Shown here one piece after another: positions 51,828 through 58,901 of a DNA stretch of 64,000 nt. The DNA is from Paenibacillus chitinolyticus NBRC 15660 (GTDB lineage Bacteria > Bacillota > Bacilli > Paenibacillales > NBRC-103111). The stretch is taken from contig NZ_BBJT01000003.1 of the NCBI RefSeq assembly GCF_000739915.1, forward strand, positions 806,001 to 870,000. The letters are read 5' to 3'. The position numbers and the translations under genes are program-made. Below the pieces are notes generated by a model, which saw only the letters and a program-made list of their open reading frames with translations, ran no database searches and was not told the origin of the DNA. Each line of letters starts with the position of its first letter. Position 1 is the stretch's first letter.

Positions 51828-52328
51828 TTAATCGTTCATAGGACCTTTCATTCCACGTCCGCCTTTTTCGTCATCCGTTTTCATCATTCGTACTGTCCAA
51901 GCATCGAGCGAGTGCAGCATATCCCCGATTCCGCGGCTATTTTCGAGAGGAAAATAAACGGCTGCCGTACCTGCCAGCGCCCCGATAATCGGACGGAATT
52001 TTTTGCCGCCCAGCACTTCAATCCGGCTGTAGGTGTGAAGGCCTTTCTCTTCCCACTGCCGGGCCAGTTCGTCCGAAGAGATGATGCCGGCATTCGCGGC
52101 TCCGAAAGCCGTGTCGTAATTGCCAGGCACCGTATCCGCGGGCATCAGGAAGCCGTATCTGGCAGATAAAATGATCCAATCGTAGCCGCTGGCTTCCGCG
52201 TAGGCACGCGCTTTCCGGTTCAAGGTTCCGGTGTAAGCGTCTCTCGCCGATGCCGGTCCGTGGGTCGCATCCCGGTCCCATATTTTTCTTTTGCCGGGAG
52301 GGATAATGCACAAGGTGTCGGATTGCAT
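51828..52328 (-). CDS. DUF6884 protein
   Basis: 166 residues from the ATG at 52328 (GGAGAAG seven bases ahead). The segments CIIPPGKRKIWD, ARDAYTGTLNRKARAYAEASGYDWIILSARYGFLMPADTV and YDTAF are typical of the DUF6884 domain (YaaA/tRNA-ribosyltransferase-like small domain). A longer frame upstream has no coding character. Unknown role; isolated on the minus strand. Confidence 0.8.
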   Translation of the reverse strand: MQSDTLCIIPPGKRKIWDRDATHGPASARDAYTGTLNRKARAYAEASGYDWIILSARYGFLMPADTVPGNYDTAFGAANAGIISSDELARQWEEKGLHTYSRIEVLGGKKFRPIIGALAGTAAVYFPLENSRGIGDMLHSLDAWTVRMMKTDDEKGGRGMKGPMND

Positions 52329-52428
52329 AGTCTGACTTCTCCATTCAAGTGAGTTTGCCTTAAGTGTATCAGAGATCATCTGCCGACGCTCCCGAAACCG
52401 GATCAGATCGGATCGGGCGAATTGACCG

Positions 52429-52470
52429 CACAGAGACAACAGCACAGAGACAACGGTACAGAGACAGATA
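52429..52470. repeat. Three tandem 14-base repeats
   Basis: Units CACAGAGACAACAG, CACAGAGACAACGG and TACAGAGACAGATA lie head to tail in the 350-base noncoding stretch 52329-52678, which otherwise contains no recognised feature. Confidence 0.75.
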
Positions 52471-52678
52471 GAATTTACGTTTCGCCATGTTGTACAGAAA
52501 CACACGGCAGTCTTCTCGACGCGTGAAAATGCCCGTGCATGATACGGCGTCAGAGGAATATAGGGTGCGGAGCCTCTATCGCTCGAATGTAAACATACGG
52601 CTGCGCCCAAGTTGCTAGCCTATTCCCTCTCCCTCTCTCATACGTTAGTAATAAACGAGCGGGAAAGGAGGCGGTTCT

Positions 52679-53602
52679 ATGGCGATCAAGCCAGGCGCAC
52701 TGCTGCCCGGCGATACAGTCGGAATCGTCACCCTGGGCAGTCCGCTGAGCGCCGAAACCATTCAGGCACGGATTGCCTATTTGCAAAGCTTGGGACTAAA
52801 CGTTCTTCTGGGCCGCTACGTGTACTCCGTAAACGGGTATCTCGCCGGAACGGACCGGGAACGCGCCGAAGATTTTATGTCGGTCTACGCCGATCCACGC
52901 GTGAAAATGATCCTGCCGACAAGAGGCGGCGTAGGCGTCGCGGACATCCTGCCGTACCTGGATTATGCTTTTATCCGGCAAAATCCCAAAATCGTGACGG
53001 GCTACAGCGACATTACCGTCCTGCTCAACACCCTCTATAAGCTGGCGGATCTGATTACGTTTCACAGCCTGCTGCTCATCGATTTCAGACCGGACACGCC
53101 GTCGTACAATTTCGAGCAATTTTTTACGGCGACATCCTCCATTACGGCCCCGCGCCCCATCGCGAACCCTCCCGGCATCCCTTTAATCGGGCGAGTTCCC
53201 GGTAACGTCTCCGGCCCGATCATCGGCGGAAACCTCACCTCCCTGGTGGGGTCGCTGGGAACGCCGTTTGAAGTCGACACCGCAGGAAAAATATTGCTCC
53301 TGGAAGAAACGCACGAGCCGGTCAACACCGTGTACCGCTACGTCGACCAGCTTCGGCTGGCCGGTAAGCTCCAGGCTTGCGCCGGTATCGTCATGGGCGA
53401 ATGCACCAACTGCGAGGCCGCCTACGGCAAGACGTACGAGGACCTGATCAGCGAAGTGATCGTCCCCTTGGGAAAACCGCTGCTGACCAACCTGGCTTCC
53501 GCGCATGGCCTCTACAAAGCCGCCGTTCCGATCGGCGCCAATGTGAATTTGAACGCGTCGGCCGCAGCGCTTACGCTGCTGGAGCCGGCTGTAAGGTACT
53601 GA
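52679..53602 (+). CDS. S66 family LD-carboxypeptidase
   Basis: Serine peptidase cleaving L,D bonds in muropeptides, or a self-immunity enzyme of the MccF type. 307 residues with TRGGVGVADILPYLDY, the nucleophile Ser in TGYSDIT, GPIIGGNLTSLVGSLGTPFE, catalytic Glu in LLLEET and His in SAHGLYKAAVPIG. No signal peptide, so cytoplasmic recycling is likely. AAAGGAGG ahead of the ATG. Confidence 0.92.
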   Translation: MAIKPGALLPGDTVGIVTLGSPLSAETIQARIAYLQSLGLNVLLGRYVYSVNGYLAGTDRERAEDFMSVYADPRVKMILPTRGGVGVADILPYLDYAFIRQNPKIVTGYSDITVLLNTLYKLADLITFHSLLLIDFRPDTPSYNFEQFFTATSSITAPRPIANPPGIPLIGRVPGNVSGPIIGGNLTSLVGSLGTPFEVDTAGKILLLEETHEPVNTVYRYVDQLRLAGKLQACAGIVMGECTNCEAAYGKTYEDLISEVIVPLGKPLLTNLASAHGLYKAAVPIGANVNLNASAAALTLLEPAVRY

Positions 53603-53606
53603 ACGT

Positions 53607-53646
53607 AAAAAACTCACTCCGCCACAAGGGCAGGAGTGAGTTTTTT
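53607..53646. terminator. Bidirectional terminator at the left edge of the AT-rich island
   Basis: AAAAAACTCACTCC and GGAGTGAGTTTTTT, 14 bp perfect. The base composition drops to AT-rich immediately beyond it. Confidence 0.85.
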
Positions 53647-53674
53647 ATGTGTTTTGTTCCATGTTCCATAGTAT

Positions 53675-54112
53675 CTACTGCTTTTCGTTAAATTTCATCG
53701 TCTCCATTAATTGCTGAAAATTCTCCAGCGAACTTTTATAAGTTTCCGTATAGGATGAGTTCCTGATCGTATAAAATTGGGAGTCCGATTTGAATACGAT
53801 AAGCGTATCAATTCTGCTGTTCCAATCCAGATGATTCTTGTAAGTCAATTGCACAGCGTCATGTCCAAACACACTTATTTGTTTTTCATCCAGAATATCA
53901 TCGTTAGAAATAGCCGCCTTCTTTTTGACAAAATCCACGTATTGTTTGAGCGTAAAGTTTTGGGTCTGCTGGTTTTCGGGTTCATCGGCTATAAATAACA
54001 TCGTATAATTAAAATACTTTAACGCCAAGCGGATATTTTTCTCATCTTCTATGCTGATATAATCTTGAGCTTGTTCATCCACTTCAGGTTGTATGGAATC
54101 AATTCCGGTCAT
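53675..54112 (-). pseudogene. N-terminally truncated PsbP-like extracellular protein
   Basis: 145 residues left, without any signal peptide or lipobox, although the pattern (LKYFNYTMLFIADE, then FVKKKAAISNDDILDE, QISVFGHDAVQLTYKN and KSDSQFYTIRNSS) resembles the C-terminal domain of PsbP-like Firmicute lipoproteins. The start lies within 40 bases of where an unrelated transporter fragment begins on the other strand, so the 5' end was probably lost in a rearrangement. AT-rich. Confidence 0.55.
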
Positions 54113-54151
54113 ATTTCTCCAGAGCCCGTATGCTGTAAAGCGGAACTTGTT

Positions 54152-54367
54152 ATCGGTACAGTATATCAGAATATTTATGGTGTTTCACCTCAAATGTATT
54201 CGGCTTTACTTGCGACAAATGCAGTTGGTCTAATTCTTGGTTCCCAGGTTATTGGGCGGCTCAATCATTTGATGGCAGAACGCAGTTTTCTTATTCTTGC
54301 ATTAATTCTTTCTTGTATTAGTAGTGTTTCAGCATTGTCCGTTATTCTTTTACACGGGACACCGTAA
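54152..54367 (+). pseudogene. Fragment of a Bcr/CflA-family drug transporter
   Basis: About 72 residues in one frame (VYQNIYGVSPQMYSALLATN, then LILGSQVIGRL) match the segment near the seventh helix of Bcr/CflA exporters. Both sides are missing: no start and no earlier helices, and the frame ends at TAA after ILLHGTP with four or five helices absent. Remnant only. Confidence 0.7.
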
Positions 54368-54454
54368 GTATTTCATTCTCTAAACGCTATCCTTTATTTG
54401 TGGAGCTTCAATCTACTGAAGAGCTATGGTGATAACTTTTTACGGCACAACACA

Positions 54455-54484
54455 TTGACAAATTACAATATGTTAGTGTAATAT
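54455..54484 (+). promoter_or_regulatory. Promoter and operator of the ArsR-type gene, near-leaderless
   Basis: Perfect TTGACA, 18 bases, TAATAT. The -10 ends six bases before the ATG, so transcription would start at or next to the A of the start codon. The spacer holds the inverted repeat ATTACA, nine bases, TGTAAT (54462-54482), a plausible autoregulatory operator. Confidence 0.65.
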
Positions 54485-54490
54485 GTCTCT

Positions 54491-54802
54491 ATGGAGCAAA
54501 TTGAAGTATTTAAAGCATTATCAAATGAGGCTCGTTTGCAAATTTTAGAATGGTTAAAGAATCCGGCAGTATATTTTTCTCCCCAAGAAGGGATTGATCT
54601 TGAAGAAATTGGGGTCTGTGTAAGTCACATCACGGAGAAATTAGGTATGAATCAGTCGACAGCCTCTCAGTACCTTGCAATATTACAACGAGCTGGTCTA
54701 ATTACAGCTACTCGCATTGGTAAATGGACTTATTACAGAAGAAACGAAGATGCAATTAATCAAGTAGGGTTATTTTTGAAAAAAGAATTAAAAAAAGACT
54801 GA
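54491..54802 (+). CDS. ArsR-family transcriptional regulator
   Basis: 103-residue winged-helix protein: VFKALSNEARLQILEWL, recognition region MNQSTASQYLAILQRAGLITATR and wing GKWTYYRRNE. No C-x-C or other classical ArsR metal site in helix 3; a single Cys and His (GVCVSHITEKLG) are present, so a non-metal ligand or redox signal is more likely. It precedes the monooxygenase genes on the same strand and may control them. Confidence 0.88.
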   Translation: MEQIEVFKALSNEARLQILEWLKNPAVYFSPQEGIDLEEIGVCVSHITEKLGMNQSTASQYLAILQRAGLITATRIGKWTYYRRNEDAINQVGLFLKKELKKD

Positions 54803-54902
54803 ATCCAGGTTTCAAATCTGTTTTCAGTATTTTTTTCAGATTAAATATTTACAATTTGCGATATAACAATATAATTCTATAAATTAGAAAGGAGTATAAA
54901 TA

Positions 54903-54995
54903 ATGAGTAATGAAAAACAAAATTTGGTGCTGTCATTGGGGGTCTTGGTTGGAATCATATAGCGACATCCTCTTTTATTTACCCTTTATATATTG
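54903..54995 (+). pseudogene. N-terminal remnant of an NtaA/SnaA-type flavin monooxygenase
   Basis: A strong ribosome site (AGAAAGGAG) and ATG open a frame MSNEKQ that stops after 19 codons. A one-base shift in the following A run gives KFGAVIGGLGWNHIA and a further shift RHP, which is the N-terminal pattern of NtaA-type luciferase-like monooxygenases (FGA...G.G.H.A.WRHP). The rest of the gene is missing here; a matching C-terminal half lies at 57623-58150. Confidence 0.55.
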
Positions 54996-55139
54996 ATATA
55001 TTTTAATATATTAATGTGTTAGAATGCATATTATTATTTTGTTTCATATCATCAATTCGTAATATGTTGATTCATTATGTGTACTTTTGTGATTTCTGCT
55101 TTATTGCCTAACTACATTCATGTACGGAGGATAAGAAAA

Positions 55140-56096
55140 ATGGATAAATTTGCTTCACATACAGGCTATTCAAACATGTTTAAAGAGAAGGAACTTACTC
55201 TCGGGTTGTATTTCCCTTTAGAGTCTTATGAGGGAAGTATCGCGGAGATGGATTTGGAACATCAAATGAACTTGGCAAAAAAGGCAGAAGAAGCACGCTT
55301 TGCTTCATTATTCGTTAGAGATGTGCCGTTAAATGTCCCAAGTTTTGGAGATGCAGGACAGCTATACGATCCATGGGTTTTTCTTGGTTACTTGGCTGCC
55401 CATACAAAACAGATTTCATTGGGTACCGGGAGTATTGTCACAACGCTACGCCATCCGCTGCACGTGGCCAAAGCAGCAGCTTCTGTTGATCGAATTTCTG
55501 GGAAACGACTTGTTCTTGGAATTGCTACGGGTGATCGCCCTAGCGAGTTTTCAGCGTTTTCAGTAGACCGAGAACAACGGAGTAATTTATTTCGAGAATC
55601 TTTGGATGTCATGAGAAAAGTGTGGAATGAAGAATTTCCGGAAATTCATTCACCAAGGCTGAACCTTCGGGGTGGCGATTTGTTACCCAAACCGGAATTA
55701 AAAGATATTCCAATTTTGGTAACGGGTCATTCGACGCAGACGCCAAAATGGATAGCAGAAAACAGTGATGGCTGGTTTTATTACCCACGAAATATAAATA
55801 ATCAAGCAGCGCTTATTAAAGAATGGCGTACATTAACAAATATATTTAAGCCTTTTAGTCAGTCTTTATATATAGATTTATCAGAGAACCCGAATGAAGA
55901 TCCCACTCCTATACACTTAGGATTCAGAACTGGACATCAATTTTTAATTGACTACCTCCATGCTTTAAAAGAAATCGGTGTAAGCCATCTTGCATTCAAC
56001 TTGAAATATGGTCAGCGGCCGGTTGAAGAGGTAATCCAAGAATTAGGGGAGGAAGTGGTTCCATTCTTCCCGGCATTATCCAATAAAGAAGTATAA
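55140..56096 (+). CDS. Luciferase-like monooxygenase, BA3436 type
   Basis: Bacterial luciferase-fold flavin-dependent oxidoreductase of 318 residues. The start at 55140 has GGAGG nine bases ahead. Segments LTLGLYFPLESYEGSIAEMD, FLGYLAAHTKQISLGTGSIV, LRHPLHVAKAAASVDRISGKRLVLGI and GDRPSEFSAF mark the BA3436-like subfamily, known from Bacillus. FMNH2 oxidation of an unknown small molecule is expected. AT-rich compared with the flanking chromosome. Confidence 0.88.
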   Translation: MDKFASHTGYSNMFKEKELTLGLYFPLESYEGSIAEMDLEHQMNLAKKAEEARFASLFVRDVPLNVPSFGDAGQLYDPWVFLGYLAAHTKQISLGTGSIVTTLRHPLHVAKAAASVDRISGKRLVLGIATGDRPSEFSAFSVDREQRSNLFRESLDVMRKVWNEEFPEIHSPRLNLRGGDLLPKPELKDIPILVTGHSTQTPKWIAENSDGWFYYPRNINNQAALIKEWRTLTNIFKPFSQSLYIDLSENPNEDPTPIHLGFRTGHQFLIDYLHALKEIGVSHLAFNLKYGQRPVEEVIQELGEEVVPFFPALSNKEV

Positions 56097-56316
56097 AGTT
56101 TTTCTGTTAGTTACGAGAAATGGCTTAAATCAGCGAGTGGCACGAGAAAAAGGCTACGAGGATCAACTGGACATTATATGTGTATTTAACAGAAAACACA
56201 TATAATGTCCAGTTTCAATTTAATATTAGAGTGAGACAAAACTTTTTGATTCAACCAATATTTACAGTTTATCCATTTTTATATTTAATATTAACTGAAG
56301 AAGGAGTGTTTTTTTG

Positions 56317-56610
56317 GTGAAAAAGATGTTCTTGAATGGCACTTTGATTTATTTACGTAGTTATCAGGAAGAAAAAACAAATGGATTGCATAAAGTTTCA
56401 GTTGATTTTAACGTAACAAGTGAAGAATATCATGACATTTCGACTTTGCTCTATAGCGGAACATTTGACGTGGAGATTCCCGAGAGAGACTTAACATTTA
56501 GGGGAACCATTTATGAATATTCTACTTCCCTTACTAATTTGTACGTAAAGGACCAAGTCGGACAATATAAATTGACTTTGATGGAAGTAGGTCATGAAGC
56601 AAAGGGCTGA
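56317..56610 (+). CDS. DUF3219 protein (YkvR-like)
   Basis: 97 residues beginning at a GTG eight bases after AAGGAGTG. LNGTLIYLRSYQEEKTNGLHKVSVDFNVTSEEYHDI-type sequence and YEYSTSLTNLYVKDQVG match DUF3219, an uncharacterised small Bacillus family. Followed six bases later by a monooxygenase gene, so co-transcribed. Confidence 0.85.
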   Translation: MKKMFLNGTLIYLRSYQEEKTNGLHKVSVDFNVTSEEYHDISTLLYSGTFDVEIPERDLTFRGTIYEYSTSLTNLYVKDQVGQYKLTLMEVGHEAKG

Positions 56611-56616
56611 GTTGTA

Positions 56617-57618
56617 ATGAGATTAAGTATTTTAGATCAATCCCCCATATCTTCAAATCAAACAGCTAATGATGCATTGATTGAATCAATGAAGTTAGCG
56701 CAAGCCGGAGAAGCACTAGGATATACAAGATATTGGATTGCCGAACACCATGGTTTACCTGGACTTGCCTGCTCTGCACCTGAAGTGATGTTAAGTTATA
56801 TCGGGGCTAACACGAATCGAATTCGAATTGGCTCTGGGGCTGTTTTGTTACCTCATTATCGACCCTATAAAGTTGCAGAAGTATTTAATATGTTAGCTAC
56901 TCTATTTCCGTATCGGATTGACATAGGAATAGGACGAGCGCCGGGTGGATCAGCTGAAGTGACGAACGCTTTATCTGACAACTTTTTGCAAAAAGTTTGG
57001 GAGTTACCTGCGTTAGTGAAAGAATTATTCCATTTTTTAGAGGATGATTTTTCAGCAGATCATGAGTATTCGAAGATTTCCGCGTCTCCCATACCTGAAA
57101 ATTCGCCTGTGCCTTGGCTTCTTGGTACAAGTGAAAAAAGTGCGCTACTTGCAGCAAGAAATGGCATGCCGTATACTTTTGGTCATTTTATGAGCGACGA
57201 TGATGGGATAGCTATCATCCAGGCATATAGGGATGCTTTTAGACCAAGAAAGGAAGCACAGGCTCCACAAGTCATCGTAACTGTTTCAGCCATTTGTGGA
57301 GAAACTACGGAACAAGCAGAAGAAATTGCAGAAAGCTTTCTCATCTGGTCTCTGCAAGGGGAGGGACATCAAGGTGTTCCCTCGATTAAAGAAGCTAAGC
57401 AATACAAGTTAACTGAAAAAGAAAAGGATTCGTTAAACAAAATGAGACAGAACATGATCATCGGCAATCCTCATGAGGTGAAACGGAAATTAATGGAGTT
57501 ACAAACTAATTATCAAGCAGACGAAATCATGATCAACACAATTACGTACTCTCCGAAAGATCGGATTCAATCATATAGACTAATTGCAAAAGAGATATTT
57601 TCGAAAGAAAACCTTTGA
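56617..57618 (+). CDS. Luciferase-like monooxygenase, MsnO8/YwcH type
   Basis: 333 residues: MRLSILDQSPISSNQTANDAL, YTRYWIAEHHGLPGLACSAPEV, IRIGSGAVLLPHYRPYKVAEVF and RIDIGIGRAPGG are hallmarks of the MsnO8/YwcH group of LLM oxidoreductases. Complete at both ends. Six bases after the DUF3219 gene. Substrate unknown; related enzymes act on alkanals or sulfur compounds. Confidence 0.9.
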   Translation: MRLSILDQSPISSNQTANDALIESMKLAQAGEALGYTRYWIAEHHGLPGLACSAPEVMLSYIGANTNRIRIGSGAVLLPHYRPYKVAEVFNMLATLFPYRIDIGIGRAPGGSAEVTNALSDNFLQKVWELPALVKELFHFLEDDFSADHEYSKISASPIPENSPVPWLLGTSEKSALLAARNGMPYTFGHFMSDDDGIAIIQAYRDAFRPRKEAQAPQVIVTVSAICGETTEQAEEIAESFLIWSLQGEGHQGVPSIKEAKQYKLTEKEKDSLNKMRQNMIIGNPHEVKRKLMELQTNYQADEIMINTITYSPKDRIQSYRLIAKEIFSKENL

Positions 57619-57622
57619 ATAG

Positions 57623-58150
57623 GTGTCTGCTAATTCAATGAATAGTGCTGCTAAATATGCGGATGTTATGCTGGCACCACGCCTCGATTTTGGACCTAGT
57701 CAGGATCCTTCTCTTCTTTTGAATTATTATTTTGAATATACTCTGAATTTTAGTAAAGATGTTAAAAGAAGAATAGCCTTAGAAGGATGTTCACCAGAAG
57801 ATTTTTTCATCGCGTCAATACAAAGACCGATTGTTGGCAGAACAGAAAAAGAAGCAGAAGAGATGTTCCAAGAATTACAAAGTTTAAAGCCTTTCTACAA
57901 GATACCAAAACCTTTATTTTTCGGTTCAGCCGAGAAAGTAGCCGATCAAATTCAGGAGTGGTATGAAGCAGGGGCGATGGATATCTTAATCGTAAGACAG
58001 GAACATCCTTCGGGTTTAGAGAATTTTATTGAATTAGTTGTTCCAATTTTGCAGGATAAAGGCATTTTCCGTACAGAATACGAATCAAATACGTTACGAG
58101 GAAACTTGGGATTACCCTTTCCAGAAAATAGATACGCAAAAAGGTATTAG
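57623..58150 (+). pseudogene. C-terminal half of an NtaA/SnaA-type flavin monooxygenase
   Basis: 175 residues beginning SANSMNSAAKYADVMLAPRLDFG, which in intact family members lies around residue 240, and running through HPSGLENFIELVVPILQDKGIFRTEYE to the normal C-terminus. About 250 N-terminal residues, including the flavin-binding first half, are missing and there is no ribosome site at the putative start. Starts five bases after the previous gene. Probably the other end of the remnant at 54903. Confidence 0.75.
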
Positions 58151-58167
58151 GAAATATTAAAATGACT

Positions 58168-58202
58168 AGTCGATTCTCAAAACGTGGGAATCGACTTTTT
58201 TT
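58168..58202 (+). terminator. Terminator after the monooxygenase fragment
   Basis: AGTCGATTC, 11-base loop, GAATCGACT, then six more T. Confidence 0.8.
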
Positions 58203-58420
58203 GTCTTAAAAGAAGCTTATAGACTATAAAGTTTCGTGTGGTGTAATAAGTAAATTGGGTAAGAGCATTTACTTGTTTATTTAAAAATATATAAACTACC
58301 CGCTTGCGGAACTCAAAATTCGGGACTGTCAATAGGCATCAGCATAGTCAATAGTTATTCACCTACATATCTTGAAATATGAATTTTTTAATGAATACCT
58401 GATTAAAGGAGTGGAATTAA

Positions 58421-58663
58421 ATGTCATTTTTACAACCCCCGCCGCCTCCTCATCCTCCTGCATTCGTACAACCAAATCCCTGTTTATATAAACTAACTTA
58501 TGTCCAGCTCTGGACTGGAGAGAAATTCTGGTTCTATCCAATTAGTGTAACGTACAACGAAGCTTCAGGTTATATATGGACTGGAGCATTCTGGGTCCGT
58601 TATCGGTTTGATTTAAGATTAGCTTATATTTTCGATTGTTCTCCCGTTCCAACTCTTTATTGA
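58421..58663 (+). CDS. Small Pro- and aromatic-rich protein
   Basis: 80 residues: a proline run (LQPPPPPHPPAFVQPNP), then a Trp/Tyr/Phe-rich part (VQLWTGEKFWFYPISVTYNE, SGYIWTGAFWVRYRFDLRLA). An ideal AAAGGAG site precedes the ATG. No signal peptide. I do not know its function; similar short proteins occur in Bacillus as spore- or surface-related hypotheticals. The 270 bases before it contain no gene. Confidence 0.7.
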   Translation: MSFLQPPPPPHPPAFVQPNPCLYKLTYVQLWTGEKFWFYPISVTYNEASGYIWTGAFWVRYRFDLRLAYIFDCSPVPTLY

Positions 58664-58760
58664 GCCGGCTATGTAACCTATTCAATTTTTGCTTATTCAT
58701 TGAACTTGCTCTTGAGGCAACTTCGCGATATTCGTACGACCTTGTTTACCCATAAAAAAA

Positions 58761-58822
58761 CTTACGGTAGACAACATAAAGAACATCTTGGCAGAGGTCT
58801 TCATTTCGTTGTCTACCGTAAG
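58761..58822 (-). terminator. 15-bp inverted repeat, terminator-like for the lyase gene
   Basis: CTTACGGTAGACAAC at 58761-58775 and its exact complement at 58808-58822, with a 32-base loop; on the minus strand seven T follow. It lies 80 bases after the lyase stop. The long loop is unusual and a small mobile-element remnant cannot be excluded. Confidence 0.55.
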
Positions 58823-58901
58823 GGGATATTACCATCGTAAGAAACTACGTGAGAAGCTCCACTTTCTTTTTTTCAATATAAAGTGCTCTTTCGAGTCCGA
58901 A

